The notes under the pieces: generated by a model | What the model saw: only the letters and a program-made list of their open reading frames with translations | Told to the model about the DNA's origin: nothing | Databases searched by the model: none | In this document: positions 36,066 to 45,373 of the stretch, piece after piece | Layout of the letters: every line of letters starts with the position of its first letter | Numbering within the stretch: position 1 is the stretch's first letter | From: Sandarakinorhabdus limnophila DSM 17366 | GTDB lineage: Bacteria; Pseudomonadota; Alphaproteobacteria; Sphingomonadales; Sphingomonadaceae | Direction: 5' to 3' | Assembly: GCF_000420765.1 (NCBI RefSeq) | Contig: NZ_ATVO01000003.1 | Location: 124,001-188,000 of the forward strand | Length of the DNA: 64,000 nucleotides | Position numbers and translations under genes: made by a program

Positions 36066-36830
36066 TTATGCGTGATTGGGTCCATCATAGTCGATTGCGG
36101 CAGCACCTGCACCTGACATGATGAAGCCGATCGGGCGTTCGGTTTCTTCTTGCAGGTGGGCGATCAAGCTGGCGGTGCGGGCAAGCAGGGAAATGCCCTT
36201 CAAGGCCGCCAACGGGAAGCCGACATCAAGCATGACGGCCGGGATGGCGCCGTTGACGTTGATCGGCAGGCTGCGACCAATGGCTTCGGGCAGGGCGGCC
36301 TGGATGGCATATAGCGCTTTGATATGAGCGCCTTCGATGCCGTGATCGGCCGCGAGCTTGAGCAGCAGGTTGGCGCGCGGGTCGCCTTCGCTATGTTGTG
36401 GGTGACCGAAGCCGGGGATGGCCTTCTTTTCGGCGCGCAGGGCTTTGACTTCGCCAGCGGGGTCATTGGATTCAACCACTTGCGCAAGGAAACGACCGGC
36501 GACTTCGGCTGAACCCAGTACGACGCTGCCGCAGCCGAGCAGGCCAGCGGCGACGGCGCCGTGGAAGGCTTCCGGGGCGGCGGCATAGGTCATGCGGGTG
36601 GCGACGACGGAGGGCACCAGGCCATGTTCGGCGATGGCGCACAACACGGCGTTGGCGAAGAACTTCTGCTTCTCGGTCGGCATCTGGCCGGTCACCAACA
36701 GCCAGAAATAGCTTGTGAAATCAGTGTTGCCGATGATCTCGCCCACCAGGTCGTGGCCACGCACGGTGATGCTGTGTGCGTCTGACGTGCAGATGGCGGT
36801 GAAGGGGGCGTCCTGCTTGCCGATGCGCAT
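36066..36830 (-). CDS. Citryl-CoA lyase-like protein (short citrate-synthase fold)
   Basis: The protein has 254 residues from ATG 36830. It corresponds to the large-domain half of citrate synthase with the catalytic-His segment KAIPGFGHPQHSEGDPR, preceded by GHDLVGEIIGNTDFTSYFW and AAPEAFHGAVAAGLLGCGSVVLGS. It lacks most of the small domain, as do citryl-CoA lyases that split citryl-CoA into acetyl-CoA and oxaloacetate. The true substrate is probably a related 3-hydroxyacyl-CoA. The double-palindrome operator lies 20 bases upstream. A MetE-like gene follows in the same operon. Confidence 0.8.
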   Translation of the reverse strand: MRIGKQDAPFTAICTSDAHSITVRGHDLVGEIIGNTDFTSYFWLLVTGQMPTEKQKFFANAVLCAIAEHGLVPSVVATRMTYAAAPEAFHGAVAAGLLGCGSVVLGSAEVAGRFLAQVVESNDPAGEVKALRAEKKAIPGFGHPQHSEGDPRANLLLKLAADHGIEGAHIKALYAIQAALPEAIGRSLPINVNGAIPAVMLDVGFPLAALKGISLLARTASLIAHLQEETERPIGFIMSGAGAAAIDYDGPNHA

Positions 36831-36849
36831 GGGATAAGGTCCTTGAATC

Positions 36850-36881
36850 TTCGAAATACGAACTTGCCTTCGATATGCGAA
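36850..36881. promoter_or_regulatory. Double palindrome, probable IclR operator (site A)
   Basis: TTCG-AAATA-CGAA (36850-36862), six bases CTTGCC, then TTCG-ATATG-CGAA (36869-36881). The two 13-bp palindromes have a 19-bp period. The same structure recurs at 39137-39168 with an almost identical spacer. It lies 20 bases before the citryl-CoA lyase start and 86 before the CoA transferase start, so it can control both divergent genes. Confidence 0.75.
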
Positions 36882-36967
36882 AAGATTAAAGACGGCAAGC
36901 GTGGTTGGTTGTTGGACACATCCTACAGCCCCCGAAATTTCTTTGATTTTGGTGCAGGGACACTGCG

Positions 36968-38134
36968 ATGCAAACGGATGCGAAATCCCAGAACGGTACA
37001 CTGCCGCTGGCCGGGGTGACGGTGCTGGAAATGGGCACCTTCATCACCGGGCCATGCGCCAGCATGCTGCTGGCCGATCTTGGCGCCCGCGTCATCAAGA
37101 TCGAGCAGCCGGGAAGTGGGGATCCGTTCCGGGCTTTCAAGGGCACACTTTACAGCCCGCATTTCCAGACCTGGAACCGCAATAAGCAATCGGTCACGCT
37201 TGATACGCGTGGGGCTGATGATCTGGCGGCGTTCGATTCGCTGGTGGCGCAAGCGGACGTGTTCATCCAGAATTTCCGGCCCGGCGTCGCCAAGAAGCTG
37301 GGCGTGGATTGGGAGCGGCTGCGCGCCATCAACCCGCGCCTTGTCTATGCCAGTATCTCTGGTTTCGGTGCCACCGGCCCCGATGCCGATCGCCCGGCCT
37401 TTGATACGGTTGCTCAGGCGGCCTCCGGCTTTCTGCGCCTGTTGGTCAATCCGGTGCACCCGCGTGTCGTCGGCCCGGCCATCGGCGACATGATGACGGG
37501 CTTCTACACGGCGCAGGGCGTGCTCGCCGCGCTGCTGCAGCGGGCCACGACAGGGCAGGGTCGCCTGGTCGAAACCTCGATGTTCGAAGCCATGGCGCAT
37601 TTCAATCTCGATGATTTCACCCATCTTTTTGCCGCCGATCAGGTGATGGATGCCTACAGCCGGCCCCATGTTTCCCAGTCCTATGTGTTCCAGTGCAGCG
37701 ACGGCCTGTGGCTGGCCCTGCACATGAGCAGCCCACCCAAGTTTTGGGAAAACTTGGCCGAAGCCGTCGGCCAGCCCGACATGCTGCAACTGCCGGCCTT
37801 TGCGGATCGCAACGCCCGCATCGCGCATTACGAGGACGTGGTCGCCCACCTCGCCCCCATCTTCGCCAGCCGTCCGCGGGCCGAATGGCTGGCCACGCTG
37901 CGCCGCCTGGAAGTGCCGTCGGCCCCGGTGGCGACCAGCGTCGAAGTGCTGGAAGATGAACAGGCGAAGCATCTGCAACTGGAGATTTCGACGCCCGGCC
38001 CGATGGGTGAGTTCCGCACCATCCGCTCGCCGATCAGCTTTGATGGCCAGCGCAGCCTTTCCGTCACCGCCCCGCCGCTGCTGGGGCAAGACAACGACGC
38101 TATCCTCGGACGCCGCGCTGAAGCGGCCGAGTAG
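36968..38134 (+). CDS. Class III CoA transferase (CaiB/BaiF family), copy A
   Basis: The protein has 388 residues. Family motifs are TVLEMGTFITGPCASMLLADLGARVIKIEQPGSGDP, RNKQSVTLDTRG, FIQNFRPGVAKKLGVDW and the catalytic-Asp segment AIGDMMTGFYTAQG. These enzymes move CoA between carboxylic acids through an aspartyl-CoA thioester. The gene is divergent from the citryl-CoA lyase, with the shared operator between them. The IclR regulator follows directly. It probably activates or recycles a CoA ester of the pathway substrate. Confidence 0.92.
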   Translation: MQTDAKSQNGTLPLAGVTVLEMGTFITGPCASMLLADLGARVIKIEQPGSGDPFRAFKGTLYSPHFQTWNRNKQSVTLDTRGADDLAAFDSLVAQADVFIQNFRPGVAKKLGVDWERLRAINPRLVYASISGFGATGPDADRPAFDTVAQAASGFLRLLVNPVHPRVVGPAIGDMMTGFYTAQGVLAALLQRATTGQGRLVETSMFEAMAHFNLDDFTHLFAADQVMDAYSRPHVSQSYVFQCSDGLWLALHMSSPPKFWENLAEAVGQPDMLQLPAFADRNARIAHYEDVVAHLAPIFASRPRAEWLATLRRLEVPSAPVATSVEVLEDEQAKHLQLEISTPGPMGEFRTIRSPISFDGQRSLSVTAPPLLGQDNDAILGRRAEAAE

Positions 38135-38170
38135 TTGACCCGCGTGGTGAAACCCGGCCTAACCAAGCCC

Positions 38171-38971
38171 ATGACCGCCGAAAAGGATCCCGAGTATCTT
38201 TCGACCCTGGAACGGGGCTTGAAGGTTTTGCGCGCCTTTGATGCGACCCGGCCCGAAATGGCCTTGTCGGACGTCGCGGCCGCCACCGATCTTTCACCTG
38301 CCGTTGCAAGGCGCTGCCTCAACACCTTGGTCTCATTGGGTTATATAAGGCAGGATGGCCGCCGCTTCCTGCTCACACCCGAAGTGCTGACCTTCGGTTC
38401 GGCCTATCTTTCGTCGATGAACATCGAAACCATCGCGGTGCCGCCGCTGCAGGCGCTGGGCCAGGCCACTGGGGATTCGGTCAGCCTTGCCGTGCGTTCG
38501 GGCCGCGAAATCCTGTATGTCTGCCACATCCCGTCCAACCGGCGCATCCGCCTTGGCGCCGGGGTCGGCACGCGCTTTCCTTTGAACGCCACGTCGATGG
38601 GCAAGGTGATCCTCGCATTCCAGGGCGATGCGGCGATCGAGGCCTATCTGGCCGGTGGATCGCTGCCGCGCCTTACGGAGCGGACCATCATCGATCCCGA
38701 CAGTTTCCGCGCCCGGCTGCAGTCCATCCGGGAACGCCGCTATGACAGCGCGCTTGATGAGCTGGATTACGGCATCGTCTCGGTAGCGGTGCCGCTGTTC
38801 GACGTGGCCGGGCAGGTGGTTGGCGCCATCAACTGCTCCACCAGCACCACCCGGATCAGTCAGGATGAACTGGTGCGTACACGGCTGCCGCTGCTTGCCG
38901 ATGCAGCCGGCACGATTGCCAGCGAGCTGCGGCGGTTTCCGCAGTTGGCACGGTCCCTCTCTGGCAGTTGA
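38171..38971 (+). CDS. IclR-family transcriptional regulator (PcaR/PobR-like)
   Basis: The protein has 266 residues from ATG 38171; a TTG at 38135 and a GTG at 38144 are other possible starts. The N-terminal winged helix (about 10-75) reads YLSTLERGLKVLRAFD, MALSDVAAATDLSPAVARRCLNTLVSLGYI. The C-terminal effector domain has SVSLAVRSGREILYVCH, FPLNATSMGKVILAF and GAINCSTS. The form is typical of regulators of aromatic-acid catabolism. It lies between two copies of a TTCG-N5-CGAA double palindrome and is the natural candidate to bind them. Confidence 0.9.
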   Translation: MTAEKDPEYLSTLERGLKVLRAFDATRPEMALSDVAAATDLSPAVARRCLNTLVSLGYIRQDGRRFLLTPEVLTFGSAYLSSMNIETIAVPPLQALGQATGDSVSLAVRSGREILYVCHIPSNRRIRLGAGVGTRFPLNATSMGKVILAFQGDAAIEAYLAGGSLPRLTERTIIDPDSFRARLQSIRERRYDSALDELDYGIVSVAVPLFDVAGQVVGAINCSTSTTRISQDELVRTRLPLLADAAGTIASELRRFPQLARSLSGS

Positions 38972-39279
38972 AGCGCGAATGCAGCCGGCGGTGGCGGTCA
39001 TGTGCCGGACAGTGGCCGGGTGGTGCCGGGTGGCTGCAGACCCGTGCCGGACAGGTGCCAAAATGCGGCCGGCTGGGACAGGCACCCCGATCTGAGCGTT
39101 GCAGCCGCGCCACAGCGGCCAACTGCCGCGCTGAGTTTCGTATATCGAACTTGACTTCGCATGGCGAAGGGGTAATCGCCGCAGCAGTCATCAATGTGTC
39201 ATTGGCCGTTCGGGCCAGCACGAAGGGCGTCAGCGGCGGTTAAACAGCCGGGGTCGCCATTTTTGGGGAGGCAGTTTCC
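38972..39279. other. 308-base regulatory region upstream of the TonB operon
   Basis: No gene is supported here. The region contains IclR-type site B (39137-39168). Its GC-rich first part carries two copies of GTGCCGGACAG, at 39002-39012 and 39044-39054, 42 bases apart and of unknown meaning. The TonB ribosome-binding site (GGGGAGG at 39264-39270) is at the end. Confidence 0.6.
39137..39168. promoter_or_regulatory. Double palindrome, probable IclR operator (site B)
   Basis: TTCG-TATAT-CGAA (39137-39149), spacer CTTGAC, then TTCG-CATGG-CGAA (39156-39168). Half-sites, spacing and five of six spacer bases equal site A at 36850-36881. It ends 111 bases before the TonB-receptor start and would place the seven-gene operon 39280-46333 under the same regulator. 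Confidence 0.75.
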
Positions 39280-41457
39280 ATGCAGATCAAGTTCGCCCGT
39301 AACGCCATGCGTCTGGCCAGTGTTTCCGTTCTCGCCCTGGCGGCGATGCCCGCCTTCGCTCAGGCGGCTGCTGCCCCGGCAGACACTGGCGAGATCATCG
39401 TCACCGCCACGCGCCGCGCCGACACGGTGCAAAACACGCCTGCCGCCATCACCGCCTTCAATGCTGCTGCCATCACCTCGGCCGGCATCGAGCGCCCGGG
39501 TGACTTCATCGGGCTGACCAGCAACGTCAACCTGGTCGAGACCCAGAACGCCGGCAACGCGTTCGTGATCATCCGCGGCATCACCCAGGCCCGCAACAGC
39601 GAGCCGTCGGTCGCCGTGATCGTGGACGGCATCCAGCAGGTGAACCCGGCGCAGTTCAACCAGGAACTGTTCGATATCGAGCAGATCGAAGTGCTGAAGG
39701 GCCCGCAGGGCGGCCTTTATGGCCGTAACGCCATCGGCGGCGCCATCATCATCAAGTCCAAGGCGCCCACCGACGAACTGTCGGGCAAGATCACCGGCGG
39801 TGTGGACAATGGCTTCGGCTATTTTGTGCGTGGCAACGTGTCGGGCCCGATCGCCGAAAACCTGAAGTTCCGCCTGTCGGGCAGCTGGTATGACACAGAT
39901 GGTTTCATCCAGAACACGTTCCTGAATGAGAAGGCCGATCCGATCAAGGATCTGAATCTGCGCGGCAACCTGCTGTGGACCCCGGCCGAGGGCCTGGATG
40001 TCGATCTGCGCGTCGCTTATTCCAACCTGCAGACGCAGGCGCTGTATTTCAACATCGTCAACGATGTGAACAATACGTCCTTGCCGGTGCGCGTCAACAA
40101 CCGCGGCCAGAACGACCGCGAGATGTGGAATGCGGCGCTGAAGGTGCGTTACAGCGGCGATTGGGGCAGCGTGCAGAACGTGTTCAGCTACGACCGGCTG
40201 ACCGAAGTGCTGACCGGCGATGCCTTCAACTTCCTGCCGATCCGCGAATCCCTGTTCTTCCAGTTCTTCGGCTTCGATCTTAACCAGAGCCAGTATCTGG
40301 AAGTCGATGCCTGGTCGAACGAGCTGCGCTATGAATCGCCGGCCGACAAGCCGGTGCAGTTCACCGCGGGTACCTACATGGTGGGCACCAAGCGCTTCAT
40401 TTCCACCGGCAACATGATCGATACCGGTGCCGGCGTGTTCCCGGTGTTCCGCACCCCGAGCACCAATGCGCTGAACCGACAGTTCAGCTTCCTGTCGGAC
40501 AGCCAGGACAATTTCGCCTGGGCCGTGTTTGCCAACACCAGCTGGAAGGTGAACGAGCAGCTGCGCGTGGACGCCTCGCTGCGCTATGACCGCGACAACC
40601 GCGAGAACACCACGCTCACCCCCACCGCCTTCCTGCCCAACGTGCCCGGCTTCCCGCAGGGCCGCACCGGCGAAGTGCGTGAGCGCAGCTTCCAGAGCTG
40701 GCAGCCCAAGGTGACCATCACCTACAAGCCGGTGGACAATGTCACGCTTTATGGTGGCTGGAGCCGCGGTTTCCGTTCGGGTGGTTTCAACCAGACCGGT
40801 GTGGGCGGTGTTGCCGCCAGCAACGGCATCGTTGGCGTGAACGACGTGTTCAACGCCGAAGTGGCCGAAACCTTCGAAGCCGGCCTGAAGACGCAGACCA
40901 GCGACAAGCTGCTCACCTTCAACGCTGCCGCCTTCACCACGCGCACGGAAAACAGCTATTTCTTCGTGTTCCTGGCGGCGAACTCCACCCAGAACCTGGG
41001 CAACGTGCCGCTGGCGCAGATCAAGGGCTTCGAAGCCGATCTGACCCTGCGCCCGACCAAGGGGCTCGATATCAATTTCGGCCTTGGCTACACCGACAGC
41101 GAGATCAAGCGCTTTTCCGACGCCCGCCGCATCGGCAATGAACTGCCGCTGATCAGCCGTTACACGCTCAACGCCGGCATCAACTATGTCACGCCGATCA
41201 GCGATGATCTCGATCTCAACGCCCGCGTTGATTATCGCCGCACCGGCCGCACGTGGTGGGATGTCGAAAACTCCACCTCGCGCAACCCGGTGAACATCGT
41301 TGATGCGCGCCTGGGGGTGTCGAACAAGCGCTGGAGCGTCACGGCGTTCAGCCAGAATTTGTTCAACGAAATCTACAACGCCGAATTCTCGCCGGGTGGT
41401 TTCGTGTTCAAGGCCCGTCCGCGCCGCTATGGCGTTGAAGCCAGCTTCAACTTCTGA
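39280..41457 (+). CDS. TonB-dependent outer-membrane receptor
   Basis: The protein has 725 residues. The signal peptide ends at about MPAFAQA. The TonB box region is [15 protein letters not shown]. The plug domain (about 45-160) has [21 protein letters not shown] and [21 protein letters not shown], and the 22-strand barrel ends in aromatic VEASFNF. Receptors of this iron-siderophore-like type in sphingomonads often import aromatic or other organic substrates. As first gene of the catabolic operon it probably takes up the pathway substrate. Site B lies in its promoter. Confidence 0.95.
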   Translation: MQIKFARNAMRLASVSVLALAAMPAFAQAAAAPADTGEIIVTATRRADTVQNTPAAITAFNAAAITSAGIERPGDFIGLTSNVNLVETQNAGNAFVIIRGITQARNSEPSVAVIVDGIQQVNPAQFNQELFDIEQIEVLKGPQGGLYGRNAIGGAIIIKSKAPTDELSGKITGGVDNGFGYFVRGNVSGPIAENLKFRLSGSWYDTDGFIQNTFLNEKADPIKDLNLRGNLLWTPAEGLDVDLRVAYSNLQTQALYFNIVNDVNNTSLPVRVNNRGQNDREMWNAALKVRYSGDWGSVQNVFSYDRLTEVLTGDAFNFLPIRESLFFQFFGFDLNQSQYLEVDAWSNELRYESPADKPVQFTAGTYMVGTKRFISTGNMIDTGAGVFPVFRTPSTNALNRQFSFLSDSQDNFAWAVFANTSWKVNEQLRVDASLRYDRDNRENTTLTPTAFLPNVPGFPQGRTGEVRERSFQSWQPKVTITYKPVDNVTLYGGWSRGFRSGGFNQTGVGGVAASNGIVGVNDVFNAEVAETFEAGLKTQTSDKLLTFNAAAFTTRTENSYFFVFLAANSTQNLGNVPLAQIKGFEADLTLRPTKGLDINFGLGYTDSEIKRFSDARRIGNELPLISRYTLNAGINYVTPISDDLDLNARVDYRRTGRTWWDVENSTSRNPVNIVDARLGVSNKRWSVTAFSQNLFNEIYNAEFSPGGFVFKARPRRYGVEASFNF

Positions 41458-41473
41458 TCTGAAAGGCGCTCAC

Positions 41474-42076
41474 ATGGCTCGCGTTCTCGTTCTCTATTAC
41501 TCCTCATGGGGTCATGTCGAAACCATGGCGAATGCCGTGGCCGAGGGCGCAGCCAGTGTGAACGGCGTCGAAGCCGTGGTGAAGCGGGTGCCGGAACTGG
41601 TGGCCGCCGATACCGCCGCGGCCTTTTACTACAAGACCGAGCAGGGCGCCCCGATTGCCGATCCGAACGAGCTGGCCGATTATGATGCGATCGTCATCGG
41701 CACGCCCACCCGGTTCGGCAACATGGCGGCCCAGATGCGCAACTTCCTCGATCAGACCGGCGGCCTGTGGGCCAAGGGTGCGCTGATCGGCAAGCTGGGC
41801 GGCGCGTTTGTCTCCACCGCCAGCCAGCACGGCGGCCAGGAAACCACGCTGACCAGCATCCACACCACGCTTCTGCATCACGGCATGATCATCGTGGGCC
41901 TGCCCTACAGCTTTGCCGGCAACACCATCATGACTGAAATCAGCGGCGGCACGCCGTATGGCGCGTCCACGCTGGCCGCCGGTGATGGCAGCCGCCAGCC
42001 GTCGGCCAACGAGCTGGACGGCGCGCGTTTCCAGGGCAAGCACACCGCCGAGATTGCCCAAAAACTCTTTGGCTGA
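41474..42076 (+). CDS. wrbA: WrbA-type NAD(P)H:quinone oxidoreductase
   Basis: The protein has 200 residues from ATG 41474, with GAAAGG at 41461-41466. It has a flavodoxin-like fold with FMN loops [43 protein letters not shown] and [16 protein letters not shown]. It performs two-electron reduction of quinones to hydroquinones and avoids semiquinone radicals. It follows the TonB receptor after 16 bases. In this operon it may reduce a benzoquinone-type intermediate formed from an aromatic substrate, which is inference. Confidence 0.93.
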   Translation: MARVLVLYYSSWGHVETMANAVAEGAASVNGVEAVVKRVPELVAADTAAAFYYKTEQGAPIADPNELADYDAIVIGTPTRFGNMAAQMRNFLDQTGGLWAKGALIGKLGGAFVSTASQHGGQETTLTSIHTTLLHHGMIIVGLPYSFAGNTIMTEISGGTPYGASTLAAGDGSRQPSANELDGARFQGKHTAEIAQKLFG

Positions 42077-42117
42077 GCTGTTTGGTTGATTATCCTTTCG
42101 GGGAGAAGGAGAGCATC

Positions 42118-42669
42118 ATGACCATGACCCGTCGTCCAAACCGCCTGCACCACACCGCCTATGTGACCAAGGATCTGGAAGCCACGCGCGCTTTCTATGA
42201 AGACGTGATCGGCCTGCCGATGATTGCCACCTGGACGGAAGCCGACGAACTGTTCGGCAAGATGCGCACCTATTGCCATGTGTTCTTCGAACTTGCCGAT
42301 GGTTCGGCGCTGGCCTTCTTCCAGTTTGCCGATGCTGATGATCAGGCCGAATTCGGGCCGGAAATCCCGTCCAGCCCGTTCATCCACATCGCCCTGCATG
42401 TGGACAAGGCAACCCAGGACGAGATCGCCGCGCGCGTTGCCGCCGCTGGCATCACCGAGCCGCAGACCTATGTGCTGGAACATGGCTATTGCCGCTCGCT
42501 CTATGTGACCGATCCCAACGGCATGATCGTGGAATTCACCCATGATCTGGCCGAAGCTCTGGATCCGGCGCTGGACGCGACCCGCCGCGCCAACGCGCGT
42601 GCCGAACTGAAGCGCTGGCTGGCCGGCGATCACACCAACAACAACAATTTCCGTCGCGAAGCGGCGTGA
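42118..42669 (+). CDS. VOC-superfamily metalloprotein (glyoxalase/extradiol dioxygenase fold)
   Basis: The protein has 183 residues from ATG 42118 after GGGGAGAAGGAG. Two beta-alpha-beta-beta-beta modules carry the expected metal ligands: His in LHHTAYVTKDLEATRAFYEDVIGLP, His in SSPFIHIALHV and Glu in GMIVEFTHD. It may isomerise, cleave or oxygenate a pathway intermediate; ring cleavage of a hydroquinone is one possibility given wrbA upstream. The gene overlaps the next by GTGA. Confidence 0.82.
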   Translation: MTMTRRPNRLHHTAYVTKDLEATRAFYEDVIGLPMIATWTEADELFGKMRTYCHVFFELADGSALAFFQFADADDQAEFGPEIPSSPFIHIALHVDKATQDEIAARVAAAGITEPQTYVLEHGYCRSLYVTDPNGMIVEFTHDLAEALDPALDATRRANARAELKRWLAGDHTNNNNFRREAA

Positions 42670-43472
42670 CCGGCTTGGCGCTGTCCGCTCGGGTGGATGG
42701 CGCCTTCGCCGCCGGGAGGGTCCATCGCGTTGCGGTGCCCGGCGGCGAGATTGTGGCAGAGGTGGCAGGGCAGGGGCCTGCTGTCCTCTTGCTGCATGGC
42801 TGGACGCTGGACCGGCGGCAGTGGTGCGGGCAGGCGCCGCTGGCCGACCGGTTCACGCTGGTGGCGGTGGATCGGCGCGGCTTTGGCGAATCCAGCGCGC
42901 CGGCCGACCTGGCCGAAGAGCCTGCCGATGTGGCGCGTGTGGCCGCGGCGCTGGGCATATCCCGTTATCATCTCGTTGGCCTGAGCCAGGGTGGCAAGGT
43001 GGCCCTGGCGCATGCAGCGACGCAGCCGGCCGGCTTGGAGCGGCTTGTGGTGATTGGTGCGCCTATCGATGCCGAATTGGCCGTGCCGCATGAAACCGTG
43101 CCAGCCGCCGAGATGGCCGCGCTGGCCCGCGCCGGCAAGCTGGCCGAGATGCGCCAGTTGTGGCTGGCCCACCAGCTCACCGCTGGTCGCCCGGAAGTGC
43201 GCGCGGCGATGGCGGCGATGCTGTTGGGCTACGATGGCCGCGATCTTGTGACCCCGGGGCGGCCGTTGACGGTGACGCCGGGCGATGTGAAGCGCATCGC
43301 CGTGCGAGCAACCGCGCTGGCTGGGGAAGACGACACGCCGTGGCGGCGCGCGGTGGTCGCTGCGCTGGGGCAGGCCGGGCTGGCCACCGGCTTCATTCGT
43401 GGTGGTGGCCATCTGGCGCCGCTGGATGCGGCGGCCGAGACCAACCAAGCCATCATCGCCGCACTGGCCTGA
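42666..43472 (+). CDS. Alpha/beta hydrolase of the catabolic operon
   Basis: The protein has 268 residues from GTG 42666, overlapping the VOC gene stop by four bases. Motifs are LLLHGWTLDRRQW (oxyanion), VAVDRRGFGESSAP, the nucleophile GLSQGGKVALA and the C-terminal catalytic His in RGGGHLAPLDAA. The layout is like meta-cleavage product hydrolases and enol-lactone hydrolases of aromatic degradation. It could cleave a C-C or ester bond produced after the VOC enzyme. The exact substrate is unknown. Confidence 0.82.
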   Translation: MTGLALSARVDGAFAAGRVHRVAVPGGEIVAEVAGQGPAVLLLHGWTLDRRQWCGQAPLADRFTLVAVDRRGFGESSAPADLAEEPADVARVAAALGISRYHLVGLSQGGKVALAHAATQPAGLERLVVIGAPIDAELAVPHETVPAAEMAALARAGKLAEMRQLWLAHQLTAGRPEVRAAMAAMLLGYDGRDLVTPGRPLTVTPGDVKRIAVRATALAGEDDTPWRRAVVAALGQAGLATGFIRGGGHLAPLDAAAETNQAIIAALA

Positions 43473-43524
43473 GCCTGCCACAGTCGCAGGTTGACGCCGG
43501 CAACGCTTCGCGGTGCAGTGCATC

Positions 43525-44601
43525 ATGGGCAAACTTTCCGGCATCCGCGTCATTGATCTTAGCATGTTCCTGCCCGGCCCGATGCTGACCGTGATGATGG
43601 CCGATCAGGGGGCAGACGTGATCAAGGTCGAGCCCGCCGCCGGTGATCCGGCGCGCACGCAGGGGCCTTTCGAAGACGGCCACAGCATCTGGTTCGCCAA
43701 CCTCAATCGCGGCAAGGCGAGCGTGGTGCTCGATCTGAAGAGCGAGGCGGGCAAGGCGGCGCTGGCTGATCTGATCCGCGGTGCCGATGTGTTCGTGGAA
43801 GGCTTCCGCCCCGGCGTGATGGCACGGCTCGGCTTTGGCTGGGACGACGTGAGGGCGCTCAATCCGCGCATCGTCTATTGTTCCATCTCCGCCTTTGGCC
43901 AGCATGGCGCGCTGGCCCACCATCCGGCGCACGACATGACGGTGCAGGCGCTGGCCGGCTTCCTGAGCGTGAATGATGGCCCCGATGGCACGCCAGCGGT
44001 GCCCGGCGTACCGGCGGCGGACGTGGCGGCAGGGCTCACCGGGCTGGCCGCCGTGCTGATGGCACTGATCGGCCGCGAGAAGACTGGGCAGGGCGATTAC
44101 ATCGATATCGCCATGTTCGACAGCCTGTTGCCGTGGGGCGCCCATATCGCTGGCAGCGCGCTGACGGGCGGGCCAAGCCCGCGCTCGGACAATCAGCGCT
44201 CGCTGGGCGGTGCGGCGTTCTACAATGTCTATGACACCGAAGATGGCCGCCACGTCGTGCTGGGCGGGCGCGAGATCAAGTTTGCCCGCGCGCTGCTCAC
44301 CGCGCTGGGCCGGCCCGATCTGATCGCGCTGGCCGAAGCCGAGGCCGGCGAGGCCCAAGCCCCCCTCATCGCCTTCCTGCGCGACACCTTCCGCACTCGC
44401 AGCCGTGATGAATGGGATGCCTTCATGGCCGATCTGGATGTCGCTTACGCTCCGGTGCTGGATTTCGCCGAAGCCTTCGCCCAACCTCACATCGCCGAAC
44501 GCGGGCTATTGTGCGGCGTCCACATCTCGCCGGCCATCCGCTTCGCCGGGGAGACTTACACGCCCGGCCCGGTGCCGCCCTTGCAAGGAGACGCGCCATG
44601 A
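43525..44601 (+). CDS. Class III CoA transferase (CaiB/BaiF family), copy B
   Basis: The protein has 358 residues from ATG 43525 (MGKLSG). Motifs are IRVIDLSMFLPGPMLTVMMADQGADVIKVEPAAGDPAR, ANLNRGKASVVLDLKS, FVEGFRPGVMARLGF and the catalytic-Asp segment AADVAAGLTGLAAVLMAL. It differs clearly from copy A and is of the racemase/transferase type that also includes alpha-methylacyl-CoA racemases. It is followed by a crotonase-fold gene overlapping its stop (ATGA). CoA activation of a ring-cleavage product is the likely role. Confidence 0.9.
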   Translation: MGKLSGIRVIDLSMFLPGPMLTVMMADQGADVIKVEPAAGDPARTQGPFEDGHSIWFANLNRGKASVVLDLKSEAGKAALADLIRGADVFVEGFRPGVMARLGFGWDDVRALNPRIVYCSISAFGQHGALAHHPAHDMTVQALAGFLSVNDGPDGTPAVPGVPAADVAAGLTGLAAVLMALIGREKTGQGDYIDIAMFDSLLPWGAHIAGSALTGGPSPRSDNQRSLGGAAFYNVYDTEDGRHVVLGGREIKFARALLTALGRPDLIALAEAEAGEAQAPLIAFLRDTFRTRSRDEWDAFMADLDVAYAPVLDFAEAFAQPHIAERGLLCGVHISPAIRFAGETYTPGPVPPLQGDAP

Positions 44602-45356
44602 GCCTGCGCCTGGAACATGATGGCCCCATTGCTCGCCTGCTGATTGACCGGGCGGACAAGCGCAACGCCTTCACGCTGGCCATGTGGCACCTGCTGCCTC
44701 GCCTGCTGGCAGAGGCGGCGGCGCTGCCTGATCTGCGCCTGCTGCTGGTGCAGGCGGCGCATCCCGGCGGGGCGTTCTGCGCTGGGGCCGATATTCCTGA
44801 GCTGCTCGCCAACAAGGACGATGCCGAATGGCTGGCCGCCAACCAGGCCGCGATCAACAAGGCGCAGCATGATCTGACGCGCTTTCCGTTGCCCACCATC
44901 GCCTGGGTGGAAGGCGATGCCGTGGGCGGCGGCTGCGGCCTGGCACTGGCCTGCGATCTGCGCATCGCCACACTATCGGCGCGTTTTGGCATCACGCCGT
45001 CGAAACTGGGCATCGTCTATCCGCTGCACGATGTGAAATTGCTGATCGATCTGGTCGGGCCGGGGCAGGCCAAGCGCATGCTGTTTTCCGGGCAGTTGCT
45101 GGATGCCGATGAAGCCCACCGCATCGGGCTGGTGGAGCTGCTGGCCGGCGGGCCATCCTGCATCAAGGATGCCATCGTCGCCGCCTCCCGCCATTCGACC
45201 AAGGCGGCCAAGGGCTTTGTGCGCCGCGTGCTGGATGGGCAGACGGCGGACGATGCCGAAACGCTGGCGATCTTTGCCGCTGCATTTGCGGGCCAGGATT
45301 TCGCCGAAGGCGCCGCCGCCTTCGTTGAGCGGCGCAAGCCGCAGTTCATTGCTTGA
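44598..45356 (+). CDS. Crotonase-fold protein with non-canonical active site
   Basis: The protein has 252 residues from ATG 44598, with AAGGAG at 44585-44590. It has the enoyl-CoA hydratase/isomerase fold: RADKRNAFTLAMWHLLP, oxyanion loop FCAGADIPEL, and DAVGGGCGLALACDLRIA. The two glutamates that activate water in classical hydratases are absent: the first position is Gly in GGGCGL, and the second lies in TPSKLGIVYP without Glu. It may therefore be an isomerase, hydrolase, decarboxylase or lyase on an acyl-CoA rather than a hydratase. It is coupled to CoA transferase B. Confidence 0.82.
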   Translation: MSLRLEHDGPIARLLIDRADKRNAFTLAMWHLLPRLLAEAAALPDLRLLLVQAAHPGGAFCAGADIPELLANKDDAEWLAANQAAINKAQHDLTRFPLPTIAWVEGDAVGGGCGLALACDLRIATLSARFGITPSKLGIVYPLHDVKLLIDLVGPGQAKRMLFSGQLLDADEAHRIGLVELLAGGPSCIKDAIVAASRHSTKAAKGFVRRVLDGQTADDAETLAIFAAAFAGQDFAEGAAAFVERRKPQFIA

Positions 45357-45373
45357 GAACCGGGGCCTGATCC

